From: Bryopsis sp. KO-2023
Taxonomy: Eukaryota; Chlorophyta; Ulvophyceae; Bryopsidales; Bryopsidaceae
Direction of reading: 5' to 3'
DNA length: 64,000 nucleotides
Assembly: GCA_030272585.1 (NCBI GenBank)
Contig: BSYQ01000001.1
Location: 4,836,001-4,900,000, forward strand
Shown here: positions 22,924 through 35,748 of the stretch, piece by piece
How the letters are laid out: every line of letters begins with the position of its first letter
Numbering within the stretch: position 1 is the stretch's first letter
Notes under the pieces: model-generated
The model's input: the letters and a program-made list of their open reading frames with translations, nothing else
Told to the model about the DNA's origin: nothing
Database searches by the model: none
Position numbers and translations under genes: made by a program

Positions 22924-24376
22924 TCATATCAGCTTTTTCCTGGTGAAAAACCTCTTTAAATACCACAATTGCCATCCTGCCAAAGACACGCAGACTCCGA
23001 CAGAAGCCACCCCAAAAAAGGCGACTCGGCTGTTTGTGGCCTCTGAAACAAAACATAGCAAATGTCAATAAAAATAAATTCATTGATCAATCAACAATGC
23101 ATCATTTTCTTCTTCTTCTTTTCTTTTTTCTTAAAGAAAATACAAAAAACAACAAAAGGACACCACAATAATAAACATCCTCCGCCATTCAACTCCCAGT
23201 ATCTATATAAGGCACCTCTCCTTGGGTTACAGTTCTATAGTTAGTATAATCTTTGGTTAGATTCTGCCACCACATTTTTGCCTCACCGTTGAGGTCCCTC
23301 ATTTCTTCCTCTCGCTTTCGGAGAAGAACCATTTGCTCTTGGACATCCTTTACGGTCTGCTCCAATTTTTTCATTGCCGTCTGAAGACCATCCAGGTGTT
23401 CCTGCTTGGCCACCTCATCCCAGTCGGTGGCACCCATTCCCAACCGCCAGTCCACCTTCAGCTTCGTATTCTGGGACGTTTTCGAATCTACAGCAATCGA
23501 GAAAACAATTCAAAAAACAAGCCATGGCCATTGATCAACAGAATCATTCCAAAAAGAAATCTTTTATTTGTTCCGCAAAAGAAAGAACGATTGGGGATTC
23601 AGCTCCACCAACAAATCATCTAAAAATAGAATCGTGAGATGCACCACCATACCCACAATTTTTCACTTGAAAATGTCGCAAAAAAAAATTAAAAATTATA
23701 CTAAAGATTAAATATTGGTTGTTTACATCACTTTTCACTACAGTTGTGAAAAAGCACAATATTAAATGATAATAAAACATTTATATAAAATTTATATTAC
23801 TATTTAAGGATTAAATGGAGCTGTCGCACACACCTGGGGCCGTGAAGCAAGCCTTATATTCCCCAGCCACTTTGGTGGTGAATGTGAACTGCCCTGACGA
23901 ATCTCGTTTATCATGAAGCAGCTTTCCCTTTGGATCCTCAACCTAGAGACTAGCAATATATAGATCTCAAATACAGCCCTCTCCAACCCAATCCATATTT
24001 TTAAAAAGTACATCTTTCATTTAATTTTGTTTTATTTTTTTATTTTTTATTTCTTTGGGGGGGGGGGGAGGGGATGCAAGGGTGCCAATTTGCAAGAAAA
24101 CTTGGATGCACGTTTTTTTAATTCATAAAAAGAAAAAAAAACACTGCGAAGCTCAAGCCACCGCGGTCGCCTTACTTGTACGGACACGGCGATAGGCGTT
24201 ACTCTGTTGGTTTTGTCAAACGCACTGTATTCACCAACCACCAGAGTTTCGGCCGGGATGTCCTCCATCACGCATTTCGTTTGAAATATCATGTTGAACT
24301 CCAAGCCCGACACTAGGCATGCGCATACCAACACCCCCCAGACCGAAACAAAACATTTTCGAGTGAAGGGGAGCAT
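22924..24376 (-). CDS. p24-delta / TMED10-type cargo receptor (GOLD domain)
   Basis: Four exons (24376-24176, then about 23943, 23488 and 23043 as acceptors) join in phase to 209 residues, the usual length. A signal peptide (VWGVLVCACLVSG) is followed by a GOLD domain with two cysteines (FQTKC, GEYKACFTAP). Then come WRLGMGATDWDEVAKQEHLDG, typical of the delta subfamily, a coiled coil to MRDLN, one transmembrane helix, and the tail LKRFFTRKKLI. The tail has both the FF motif for COPII export and the dilysine (KKxx) COPI retrieval signal. p24 proteins cycle between ER and Golgi, selecting cargo such as GPI-anchored proteins. The gene is divergent from TCTP with 396 bp between start codons. Confidence 0.95.
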
Positions 24377-24772
24377 CGCTCCAATATTTTGGCCCCTCCA
24401 CCAACAAGTTCAAATGGGAAAAAAAAAGAGTGACTCCCACACGTTCGTCTCTAATACGCTTTCGCCGTAAGCAGTTAACCTGAAAAAAACAAAATCGAGA
24501 AAAAAGAAGAAAATCGCTTCCCTCGCTTTTTTTTCGCGAAGAAAGGAGCGCGAGGAAAATGTTTTCGGAGGGCGACATCGGTAGCTTCTTGGAAACCCCA
24601 GCAACAAATTCAACCGTACGACATCGTACGACATATGACCTTTTGGCCGCCACAATGTATTTTAATGCGCGCCTAATCCGTTTCGCCCTTTTTCGAGTTT
24701 TTCGCGTCGCCAAGCCCCTGCGCCCAGTGCCTCAATTCTTTCTTTCCCTCTTCGGCCACTCTACCTCTCAAG
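24377..24772. promoter_or_regulatory. Bidirectional promoter, p24-delta / TCTP
   Basis: The 396 bp between the two divergent start codons must hold both promoters. The TCTP side has pyrimidine-rich tracts just upstream of the ATG (TTCTTTCTTTCCCTCTTCGG), reminiscent of the 5' pyrimidine tracts of translation-regulated mRNAs; that link is inference. Confidence 0.45.
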
Positions 24773-26222
24773 ATGATTATTTTCGAGGACAAAATCAGCG
24801 GTAAAGTCCAAGTCGCAGGGCTGCCTCGCCCCCATCCCTGTGTTGGAAAACAACAACTGTTTGGGGAATTAGGGGTGGACTCTGAAACTCCTTGTGTTTC
24901 GTTTCTCAGGGGATGAGATGCTGTCGGACTCCTACAAAATGGAGGAGGTTCACGATGGCTTCTTCTACGAAGTCAAAGGAAAGGTGAGAGACAGACCTGG
25001 TTATCTTTTTTTCAATGGTTCAGGTGCCCTCTTGTGTCCTGGCTCACCAGCTCGTTTTTGAAATACATGCTGTATGGACGTTGTGGAGTAGTGGCTGTGT
25101 AGCTCTCGACTGGGGAGGGATGCTTGTGGTGTGCTTGCTTGATTTCCCCCAGTTGTGATGTGGACGTGCTGAATTCTTTCGTCTTCGTCTGTGCGGCAGT
25201 GGGTTGTGGCTGGTGATGTCGAGGTCGACATTGGAGCCAATCCTTCAGCTGAAGGCGGAGAAGATGAGACAGTTGATCCCACACAGCGTCGCGTTGTGGA
25301 CGTTGTTGATGGATTCAGACTCCAGGTATTTTGACAGAGTTTCGCCTGCTGGTCATAAAAGAAAGCTGTCCAGCACCACAAAACCCCGAAGGAAAACACT
25401 GAAGCACAGCTCTCCTTTCTACCTGAGAAAGGCTTGCATTGACAGGTGCTTTTGGGGTTCTGCAGGAAACTGGTTATGACAAGAAGGCTTTTATGGCATA
25501 TGTGAAGGTGAGCTAAAGCATTCTTTTCATTTGTATTGAATGGAGGTGCAATACCTGGCCTTAACCAGAAAATGAAACGCGGGAAGAAATTTGAAATTCG
25601 AGGATGAAATGAAAGCTGTTTTCGTTTCAAAAATTTCTATGAGTCGGTGTAAGGTGAGCAAAGAATTTGTGTGGAACGTTGTTCAGCCATGGTTGGCTGC
25701 CATCGCTGCTGATCTCCCTGAAGACAAGGTTGCTGAATTCAAAGCGAAGGCGCAACCAGCTATAAAGTTTCTCGTGTCCAAGATCAAGGACTTGCAATTG
25801 TGAGTTGAAAACTTGCAGACATCGATTGTTTCTCCTTCACATGAGAATGGAATCAGTTTTTTTTTTTTTCCCCCTAAAGCAAGAATCAAACTGAAGACCT
25901 CTCGGTAACCATTTCATGCTATTTTTCTCAAAAAAAAAAGAAACTGATCTGCAGACCGAATCAGTGAGGATTTCGAGGATCAGAGCTCAAGGATGGTGTC
26001 CACTGTTTTCTAGGTCGATGCTCATGTTTTTAGAGGCTGTTTTTTTTCGATCTGCTTTGCTTTTCTTGCTTCTGAAAATAATTTTTCCTTTTTTTCTTTC
26101 ATAGCTTCACCGGAGAGTCCATGAACGCTGACGGAACCATGTGCTATGCTTACTACCCCGAAGGCTCCGGCGATCCAACCTTCTTGTTCCCCGTATATGC
26201 CATGAACGAGCGCAAGTGCTAA
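24773..26222 (+). CDS. TCTP: Translationally controlled tumour protein
   Basis: TCTP is a small cytosolic protein linked to growth control and TOR/small-GTPase signalling. Six exons give about 175 residues, near the usual length: [34 protein letters not shown]; an acidic exon with [16 protein letters not shown] and [26 protein letters not shown]; the helical hairpin [22 protein letters not shown] to KIKDLQ; and [20 protein letters not shown] ending in NERKC. The signatures GESM and the C-terminal Cys-containing end are as expected. The acceptor of the fifth exon can be placed at two in-phase sites around 25650, so its first residues are uncertain. Confidence 0.96.
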
Positions 26223-27115
26223 AGACCCGTAACAAAATTTTCCCTCCTCTTTTGTTTTTGAAAGGGGGGGGAGAAATTTTATTTAAATTTAGTGCGATTC
26301 CAGGGGAAACGGGGGCAGAGTTTGGGGGATTGGGTTTTGGGCGGGTAAACGGGGGGGGGGAGTGGGGGTGTCTCAACAAGGTTTGCTGTGGTAGGGATGA
26401 TGCCAGATGGTGTTCAGACTGGTTCCGACCATGTAGATATGGCTGAATGTCCCAGAATTGAAAAGCAAATGCAGTAATTGGAGTTCTGCCGGCCCCAGCT
26501 TCAGTGTAATCAAATTTGTTCTGAGAACTGCTGTTTGCCGCAAGGTTGGTTGGATGGATATTTTTGGTCCGAGCCATGAAAATTTGGATAAAAGCTGGAT
26601 ATAAGGTGAACATATTAATAAAATAAAATAGAGAAAAAGGAAATTAAAAAAAATGAAAACGAAAATGAAGCAATGGTTTTCACCATTGTGTGCATAAATC
26701 AGTGCAGCCACGACCTTATGAATTCAAACGTAGGAATGAGAATGACTGCATCTGACCCTTTTATAGAGGAATCTACTACAGTGCTTTCCTGTCAAAACCA
26801 AGGGAGGAGAAAGGTACTTCTCGGGCAAACGCGCTTCTTCGACATGCCTGAGTTTGACCTTTTCCCTTGTTTTTTCTTCATTTGACCTTCTATCAGATGA
26901 GAGGTGTTGATGAGCCAGTCGTACTGTGGGTTTTGACACCATCCAAAGGTCTGATTAGTTACACTGCTACGGGATCCACAACATTCGTTGGTTGCGTGCC
27001 CCAATCCCCACAGCAATGGAAAAAAAATTGCTGTCAACAAACTAAAAGGAATCATTCACCACTATATTCATCCGTTTTCTGTTAAAAAGACATGTTCACT
27101 GCATTTTTGCTCTCT
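26223..27115. other. 3' UTR / convergent intergenic stretch
   Basis: This lies between the stops of TCTP (plus) and the CRM gene (minus). It has G-runs near 26265 and 26351 and AATAAA-like elements near 26620. No coding signal is seen. Confidence 0.6.
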
Positions 27116-28760
27116 CTATTCCTCATCACGTTTGTTCTTGAGGTGAACCTTAATTCTGGAAGTCAGCCATGCAGACCTGGAGACAGAGAGAAATCAGTCA
27201 CCAAATTGTCAAGCTTTGTTTTTCGATCAGTCGAGCAATGATCCAATCAGAAAATTGAATGGATTCACCATACCTGTTTTTGATACCCTTGAGATCCTTC
27301 TTCGTAAGTCCACTCAAAATTTCGACTTGCTCCACTTCGGGAAGTCCAGCAAGCGCCCTAATGACACGATTGCAACACATATCGCACACCCTCATCTAGT
27401 GAAAAATTAGAAGCAATCTGTGGAAAGAGGTAATTCAGTTGGGTAGTTGCTGGCACTTTGTACAGTTAGGACTCTGGGGCGTGGTATTTGAAGGGACTTT
27501 GGTTTGAACAGGGGCCGTGTACTTTTTGCTGTAAAAATATGAATTCAACCAATCGTAAACATTGTAATTCCTAATCAAGCCATCTGACGCACCTTCGCGC
27601 ATTCCTGTCAAAATCGGTGTGATTCAAGATGCCCTTATCAGCCAAGGACTTGATCTTGATGCTCACACTGGCCGGCAGTTCCATTCCTGGATTCACAACC
27701 ATGTCTGCATAAAAATATCAAACAAAACAGCAGAATCCAGACAAATGCTTATTTTTTTCCAGATTTTTCTTTTCTATTAAAAGAATCTACGGGGTCTGGT
27801 GCTCTCACAAACCTTCCATTTTCCCTCGATTTTCTCGTCGCTCCATGAATTTCTTCTTTTTCTCCGCCAAGTATTCTTTTGCCTTGGCATTCAGTTCTGC
27901 AGAATCCACGTCCGCTGACAAAAACACACATATCACTTTGTGAGTTGCACAGTGTTTCCCAGGATGCCTTGCTCACTTTTCCTTGCAGAGAAAAGCTCCC
28001 ATTACATCGTTCTGGGATGAAAACAAAACAAAACAAAAACACAAAATCAGTGAACCCAGCCCTACCTCCTCCAAACAGCACCGTAGCACCCTTGACCATG
28101 AGGACTTGCGCTCCCGTTTCCTGACAGATCTTTTCTGCGGTTTCTTCCATTGCAGCCTGAAATCCAAACTTCACTTTCGCCACATGCCGCGATGCCAGGA
28201 CGTCACGGAGCATGTTCACATGCGATGGCTGCAGCCCCGATTTTCCAATGGACAAATTTTTATCGAGCGTTCGCCAGAGATCCTCTACATCTTTCGCCCC
28301 CTACTGAAATGAAACACACATCAAGTCATTATAGGAAATATCCTATAACCTGATGCTGCCACACCATTGCAGCGTCTTTTTCACACTCAAGCCACTGCTC
28401 ATCTACAATACATTCTTTTCAAAATTCTTTTCAAAATGCATGAATTTGGACATCTGATTGTGGCAATGCTGACATCCCACTGAACTGCCCACCGATGAAG
28501 CCAGTCAGACAGGTATCGGCGTCCTATCCACCCCAGGGCGGAATACCAACCTCTGTGGACTCAGAAGGCACCTCCGCAGCCGCCACCGCTGCTTGACGAG
28601 TTCGAGCCAGGAGTCGTCGCCGTTCGGGGCAGACAGCCCCTATCCAGGCCGTCTTCGAGCGACGTAAATATGCCACATCTCTCGTGCATTGCTGCCTTGA
28701 AGGGCGGATTTTGTGGGTTGCGGCGACCGGCGCAAACTGAGCGACCAGGGAGTGCGCCAT
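27116..28760 (-). CDS. CRM (YhbY-type) RNA-binding protein, probably plastid
   Basis: CRM domains bind structured RNA; in plants they serve chloroplast intron splicing and ribosome assembly. The chosen ATG at 28760 starts MAHSLVAQFAPVAATHKIRP, an Arg/Ala/Ser-rich leader typical of transit peptides. An in-frame ATG at 28877 would add a hydrophobic stretch. The CRM domain lies in the exon near 28308-28085 (LDKNLSIGKSGLQPSHVNML, VAKVKFGF, ICQETGAQVLMVKGATVLFGG), matching the IGKxGL and KVK...LV signature of YhbY. Lys-rich helix (EYLAEKKKKFMERRENRGK) and three short C-terminal exons follow to the stop at 27116. The protein is about 280 residues with a single CRM domain. It is divergent from the ABCA gene. 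Confidence 0.85.
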
Positions 28761-29017
28761 TTCGTTTTGGACGATTGTGGCGTAAGGGGGGGATTCGTGA
28801 GGATGGATGGCGAAAACGAAAGGAGGGTAAAAATAGATCATGACGAGAATGGGGGGTAACCTTGACAGAATCCGCATGTCTGTCTTTGGCGCCCTTGCTT
28901 GGAACGTTCCCTGCTGGACGAGGTCCGTGGAACGGAGAGCTTCTACGGAAGTGCTGCAGCAGCAGAAAGGTTTTTTTTTGTTGAAGGTCGGCTGCTGAGC
29001 GCGGTATTCGATATTGA
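28761..29017. promoter_or_regulatory. Bidirectional promoter, CRM protein / ABCA
   Basis: The 257 bp between divergent start codons must carry both promoters and 5' UTRs. An in-frame upstream ATG of the CRM gene (28877) lies inside it. Confidence 0.5.
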
Positions 29018-32000
29018 ATGGCGCGCGTGGCGCACAGAAATTGGTTTCAAAAATTTGGGCAGCAGTTCAGCGCTCTTTTCTGCAAGAATGGGCTGTTGGC
29101 GTGGCGCAACAGGAGGTCGACCTTGCTGAGGTTGAGCTCCCCCTTTGTGTTCATGCTCTTGGTGTGGCTGATTGACAAAGCGATTCAAGCGGAAGACAGA
29201 AGTCTGTCGCAGTTCCAAATCATCCGCGACCCTGATGCCAAGCCCGTCCCCGACATCCCAAAATGCGAAAAAGATTTGTATATCGGTTCGGGTTGCAAGG
29301 ACTTTATGTACACCGTCGAAGTGCTGGACGCGTCGACGACGGTGGAGGATGCCGAAGAGCAAGTGGAGCTGATTGTGGACAGGATAAGAGAAAATAACAA
29401 TCCGAAAATACCCAAGGAAAAAGTGGAAAAGTGGCCGGGGAGGGTCGAACTGGACGAATGGCTGCTGGAGGAACCCGAAACAACGCAGGGTGCTGTGCAT
29501 TTTTTCGTGTCAGACGAGGGAAAAAAGATAGACTTCACCCTGCAGACCAACTCCACAGTGAAATTTTTCAAGGGCAACTTTCAGCACCCCAATTTCTTCT
29601 TCCAAGTGCCCCTGCAAATGGCGGTGGAAAGGGAAATTGTGAGGCAGCATTTGCTGAATTCTGGGAAAGAATCCGTGGCTGCGAATTTAGAATGGGATGT
29701 CGCATACAAGGAATTCCCCCATCCAGCTTTCGAAACTGGCTCTGTCGTGGGCTCCACCCTCGGCCCGTTCCTCTTCGCAGCAAACATGTTCGGGTTCGTC
29801 ATTCAAATGAGCTCTATGGTCAGCGAAAAGCAAGCCGGGATGAGGCAAGCGCTCCGAACGATGGGGATGCTGGATTCGACGTACTGGCTGTCTTGGGCCG
29901 TCTGGGAACTGCTGCTCATCTTCACCATGTCGATCCTGAACGTCGTTTTCGGGTTCATTTTCCAGTTCAAATTTTTCCTGAACAACAGCATCTTCCTCGT
30001 CTTCTGGCTGCTGTTCCTGTTCCAAATGGCGATGTCCAGTCTCGGAATGGTGTTCTCCGTTTTCCTTTCCAAAGCTACGTCGGCGACCGTGGTGGGGTTC
30101 GTCACTTTCCTCATAGGGTGGATCACTCAATCCGTCGTGCTGTTCGGCATTCCTTACAGCTCCAAGTACTTTCGAAGATACGGCTCCATAATCACCATCA
30201 TATTCTCGGCTTTGCCATGGAATCTGTTTTCAAAGGGGATAACGGATTTGGGGAATGCCACGGCCAACGATGAACTCTCCGGGTTGAGCTGGTTGGAAAG
30301 GAGTTCTTACTGTCGGGATTTGAGGGGGAACGTGGCTTGCGAGGACGAAGCTGCCAAGGGGGTCGACTACATAGATTGCACCTGCGTCATGCCTCTGTCT
30401 GACATCTTCGGGGTGCTGTTTGCTCTGTATGCACTCTATTTCGTTTTGGCGGTGTACCTGGAAAAGGTGCTTCCCAATGAGATGGGGATGAGCTTGCCAC
30501 CATGGTACTTCCTGACACCAGGGTGAGTTATACATTCGTACATATATATATATATGAGTGTTGATATTTTCCCCCGTTGGTTAGATCCTGAAGAGGTCGG
30601 GTTAAAAAATCGGCAAAAGATGCTCTGTGATTTATTGGTATATTTATATGTATATATATTTCTTTTCCGACTAGAAAATCATGGTGGTCAAGTTATGTAA
30701 GGGATTTTCAAGGTTTTTTTTTTCCTTTTTTCCTTTGGCAGAGGGGTAAACGGAAGGCAGAAAGAAATGACACTTTTCGCTTCAACCGGCAAAGACCCCG
30801 AAAGATCCCGTTTTTTCCACAGAGATAGAGATAATGATGCTGAAAAGAGTGTTTTGGATTGAGTGAGGTTTAACGTTGCGTTCGGCAGATACTGGGGTTT
30901 GGGGAGCAAGCACATTTTGCCATTGCGTTCAGTCAACATGGTGGATGATAACGGCATCGACGAAGACGTTACAGAAGAAAAGGCAAAGATGCAAACCCGT
31001 CTGGACAAGAACACACACATCCCACAGTCCGGAAGCGATGCCGTGGAGTTGTTCGATCTTCAGAAATGTTTCGGGTCCTTCTGGTCGATCAAGGGGAGCT
31101 GGTTTGCCATAGAAAAGAATCAGCTCTTCTGTCTGCTGGGACCGAACGGGGCTGGAAAAACGACGACGATCAATTGCTTGACGGGGGTGATTCCTCCGAG
31201 CGGGGGGGATGCGTTGGTGTATGGAGAGTCGATCAGGGCTAATGGAGGCATGGATCGAATTCGGACCATGATGGGGGTTTGTCCGCAGTTCGATGTTCTC
31301 TGGGAAGAACTCACTGGCGAAGAGCACCTGAGGATCTTTGGCCATGTCAAGGTGAAAATATGAAGAATAACGTTTGAGAGAGAGGACCCCCGATCCATTT
31401 GATTTTCCCCTTTTGCGAAAACAAAGAAAAGAAAAAAAGATTGGTAATGTTTGCATGTGTTTGTTTGTTTCAATACGAACTCTGAGGAGCCAGAAGGATG
31501 CGTGTGCGCTGAAGCAGCATTTCTCATTTCATTTTTGATTTCCCTTCATTTTGTTTCGTCATTTCTCATTTTTGTTTGTGGCATCTTACATTGAACAGGG
31601 GCTGGAATGGGATGCTGTGAATGGGGAGGCAGCAACTTTGCTGGAACGCGTCAAATTGACCTCCTCGGGTCGTCAGAGGAGCGGAACCTACTCGGGTGGA
31701 ATGAAACGCAGGCTTTCTGTGGCAATTGCTCTGTTGGGGGATCCGCAAATCGTCTACTTGGATGAACCCACAACAGGAATGGACCCTATTTCCAGGCGAT
31801 ATGTTTGGGATATCATCGAATCCGCAAAGGTAGGGGCTGCTCTGGGGCACAATCTCGGAACGCTCAAAGAATTTTATAACCTTGTTGGTCCCCCGGGAAC
31901 GAGGAAACCTCTTTTTTGGATCCAACGTAGGTTATGATGCTTTGGCTGTTGGTTTTTACGGTTGTGGGGTGTGACAGGCTGGCCGTGCTATCGTTCTCAC

Positions 32001-32923
32001 AACTCATTCAATGGAGGAGGCTGATATTCTCGGTGATCGGATTTCTATCATGGCAAGGGGACGCATCCGTGCGATTGGGTCCAGCATTCGATTGAAACAG
32101 AAGTTTGGGGCAGGTGCGATAAAAAACTTTTTTGTGGTTTTTTGCACTGAGTCTTGGTGTGTGGGTGTGTTTTTTGGGGGGTTCTCTGGTATGTGCATAA
32201 ACGCTCCTTGCAAATTGCACATCTACTGGCAAAACAACAATTTGAATTTCGATCCCCCTTCTGTCTGAAGACTGTTTCAGCTTTGTCAAGCCATTAATTG
32301 CCATTTCACTTTTTTTTTTTTTTTTTGGACTGGTTTTGGTATTGTCATTGGTGGAGGGTCAAATTGATGTCGATTCAATGTATTTTCTCACAGGGTACGA
32401 GGTTTCCGTGTCTGTCGGAGCTCCCAACGGCCAATCCTCTACTGCAGATCTACAATCTTTGAAGGCAGATGGTGATGCCGTCAAAGAGTTTTTCCGATCC
32501 TCCCTAAATCTAACCCCCCGGGAAGAAAACAGAGCCTACATCACCTACCTCATCCCTCGAGACTTGGAAAAAGCGCTGCCAGATTTCCTCAACAAGCTGG
32601 AGTCGGAGCAGCAACGATTGAAAATAACGGACGTACAACTTTCGCTGACCACGTTGGAAGAGGTTTTCTTGAAGATTGCGAGAGAGGCTGAAACGGAAGC
32701 CATAAGACAGACGGGGGCAACCCACATGCCGGTGCCTTTCACAAATGGGGTTCAAGCCGCAGTAGAATTGAATCAAGACACATTTGTCATGCCCGATTGG
32801 GGAGTGACGTACAAGATCGTTTGGGGTCAAGATGAATCTGGCAGCGTGATGATAATGGATGTAATTCCGCAAGGGGAGGTTCCAGAGGGGACTCCTGAGC
32901 CGAATCTCGGAGCTCTGTACTAA
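29018..32923 (+). CDS. ABCA: Half-size ABCA-subfamily lipid transporter
   Basis: Five exons give about 970 residues: 29018-30522, about 30891-31351, 31600-31830, about 31979-32114, and about 32393-32923. Exon 1 begins with the plant ABCA lead ([20 protein letters not shown]), a first membrane helix, a large luminal loop, then five or so helices including [22 protein letters not shown]. It ends [10 protein letters not shown], spliced to YWGLGS. The single nucleotide-binding domain has Walker [11 protein letters not shown]-loop CPQFDVLW, signature [10 protein letters not shown], Walker [14 protein letters not shown] and H-loop TTHSMEEAD. One TMD plus one NBD is the plant ATH/half-size form, so it probably works as a dimer. 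The family moves lipids or fatty acids across membranes; the substrate here is unknown. Confidence 0.95.
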
Positions 32924-32941
32924 GTGAAAACAATAATCCAT

Positions 32942-32999
32942 AATTGGATGTTTTTGTTGCGGTTTTTATAAGATTGGATGTTTTTGTTGCGGTTTTTTA
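32942..32999. repeat. Two-copy direct repeat in the ABCA 3' UTR
   Basis: A block TTGGATGTTTTTGTTGCGG plus a T-rich end occurs twice in tandem just after the ABCA stop codon. Confidence 0.7.
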
Positions 33000-33713
33000 G
33001 TTTGGGGAGGGGGTGAAGTGTGTGCATTAGGGAGAGGGGGGTACTGGGGGAAGATCTGAACTGTGTATTGCAGAGACTGTTCCCCGAGTGCGGGGTATTG
33101 TACGGGGAAAGCATGTATGTGTTCGTTGCCAAATGTCTGTAGATGTATTAGATTTCGCTGGGATATTGTACTGTTTTGTTATGAACCACATAATTTTCAG
33201 ACACAATTCTGCCACTTCCCACATCTTGGGAATATTCTATCCAGCAATTTGGAAGGGTCTTGTTTCTATTTTTTAATCTTAACCCCCTGTCCACAAAAGC
33301 AGATTTCAATTTTTTCAAACAGTTATCCCCTATGAACATTGCATAAAATATTTTCCCCAGGCAAACAAGAAGCAAAAAAGATGCTCAGAGGAGAACTAAT
33401 TTAATAATTAAAACATGTTTTTAGGTATAGTTTCGAATTGCATGGTACATGACGCCTTGAATCGGCCACCATCCTTCCCTAACTCTCCCTTAAACTAAAC
33501 TTACAAAACTTGGGAAACTACAGATGTTTCCCCTTCAAAACCAAACCAAGTTAACCCTCGGCTTAACCATCAACAAAAAACACACACACATCCATGCATT
33601 TACCTACAACTGGCTCGATCTCCAGGCACCCAACAAACTTTGTAGTCAAAAATGAAATGATATGAGAGCTCCCCCCCCTCTTGCAGTCGCCACTGAGACT
33701 GATTCTCAGGCTT
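33000..33713. other. Convergent intergenic stretch
   Basis: This is the 3' flank of ABCA (plus) and of the hydrolase gene (minus). No coding signal is seen. Confidence 0.6.
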
Positions 33714-35748
33714 TTATCCCCTCAGCACCCTGGCTACCTGTCGCAGAATCGTGTCTTGCCAATTTCCATCAACAACGAAACTCCCGTGCTGGTGCTGAGG
33801 GTGTGACAAAATCGTCGCTCCCGTGTTTGCGAACAGAGTCTTGACGTCTCCAATGGGGACGAGGTCGTCATTCTCCGACAGCACGATCACCGATCTCTGG
33901 GGTAGCAATTCTGGCCACAAATTCAGCGCCGTCCATTGAAATCCTCGCGAAACGGAGGCGGAAATCGACGGCTCACGTGACACGCACAGCATGACCAGTG
34001 ATTCGATGATGGCCCTCAGCCCGCCCCACTCCATTCGACGATAAACGAAGTTCTTCAGCAGTTTGGGGTTGTGCATGGCACAGCAAACTGGATCGATAAA
34101 ACACATGCTGTCGATGAACGTCGGATACAACCTCAGGAGACGAGACGCGACGAACGTCCCGTAGGAATGCGACATCACCATGCAATTCGTCAAATGGTGC
34201 CCGTCGAGGATCGTTTTCAGGGTGTCGACACAATCGTCGACGCTCACGTGTGGGAAGGAGAGCCTCATGCAGACGTGACGATTTTCCACCAACAGCACGG
34301 GGTGGCCCAGCGCCAAGATTCGTCGAATGAAAGACATGTATGGAAGGATCCCCACCCCCACACCATGCAAGAACACGATCGGTCGTTGCGAAGCTGGACT
34401 GTCCAGCTTGGATGGCTTGTGCAAAAAATATGCAGAACCTCTGCATGACGACTTGGCGAACCCCATGCATAGGAGCATCACATGGGAAATAATACCTGGA
34501 GAAAAAACAACAACAACGATCGGGCGGACTGTGAACACAAGAGAGCCAGCATGCGAAAAGCTACATTCGTTCTGTGAAAAGCTACATTCGTTCTGTTCAA
34601 CCCCAATTTTTTTTATTTTTTTTCCGGGCTTACCCAGAGTTTCAGATACGATGTAAAATACCAACGGGTAGTGATAAGCTCGCAATTTCTCGGCAAGATG
34701 GGCACGAAACCTCGCTGCAGGGCGCGTCCGGCCTGGCTGCAGAGACAACCCCATCACTCTCATTAGCTCTCCAGTCATAGTCTCCGCAGCCTCTCTTGCA
34801 TGTCCCTCCGATCTTATCAACAAAAAGCAAAAAGGAAGAATCATTCCAATCTGGATGTTTTTTCAGAAATTGAAAAGGATGGTGGCAGGAGCTAACCTTC
34901 AGTTCAGTTGGCAACTGGCATGTGGATATATATTATACTTAGTTGCATTCTGGATGCCCACCTGCAGTCATCCAAGAAGCCATAAGACATCAAATCATCA
35001 AAATCACCCCTTTGCAAGTCTTCGCATGGCCTCCCGAAAAACTGAAATGCAAAAGTAACCAGTTCAGGCTTTCAGGTTGACAAACCACAGCTTGCCACAC
35101 AGAAAAGTTAAAGTGTTGAAAGTTAAAGTTAAAGTTTATGCATTGTTCAAGTGTTGAAAGTTGAAGTTTATGCATTGTTAAAGTGTTGGGAGCAGAAATG
35201 CATTGCTTCCTGAAAGAGTGACCATTTCGGCTGTCGACACATCGTTGGTTTCTCTCACCCAATCCTCTGTACAGGTCGTCACGTACGATCTGTCCAGTTT
35301 CGAAACGGATTTGATGAATCTGTCGAAGGAGAGCTTGGCGTCATCCTGGCTGGGTGGGTTCCGTACGCGGTCCAGCATCGAAAATCTGTGCGAAGGACAG
35401 GAGAAGACAGAAACTCAATCCAACCACGTGGGTGTGAGACCCTCAAAACAGTCGCCACACAGCTCTCGTTTCGACGCGCGCCCACCTGAACGCGTTTATC
35501 AACACAAACACCAGCTCCGCGAACGCCAGGTAGCACAAGAATCGCGCCAGCCCCACATAGCTGCAGAGAAGAAAGGAAAGGAGGAGGCCACAGCCGAACG
35601 CCCAGAAACTGAATCCGAGCCCGCGAACGACTCTTCCTAGATCTCGGGACCTCTCTCTTTCGTTCACGAACGATACGCACCACCTGAGACAAAGGGCCCT
35701 GGCTACTCCGCCACTCCCCCCGACGCCTCGTGGCCCCAGCGTGCCCAT
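33714..35748 (-). CDS. Alpha/beta hydrolase with N-terminal membrane segment
   Basis: Five exons join in phase to about 450 residues: 35748-about 35488; about 35392-35268; about 35052-34964; about 34813-34635; and 34496-33714. The N-terminal exon holds two adjacent hydrophobic helices (FWAFGCGLLLSFLLCSYVGL and FLCYLAFAELVFVLINAF). The hydrolase core has the oxyanion loop PIVFLHGVGVG, nucleophile elbow MSHSYGTFVASRLL (Ser in SxSxG), acid candidate SENDDLVPIGDV and catalytic His candidate PQHQHGSFVVDG. The last intron contains a short tandem duplication. The frame is open upstream to 36018, so an earlier start is possible. It is probably a membrane-anchored lipase or esterase; the substrate is unknown. 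Confidence 0.8.

Noticed and set aside
28761-28877. Hydrophobic N-terminal extension of the CRM protein as a bipartite (secondary-plastid) leader
   Set aside because: Other plastid proteins here (HHL1-like, LpxC) have simple leaders, so the downstream ATG with an ordinary transit peptide is favoured.
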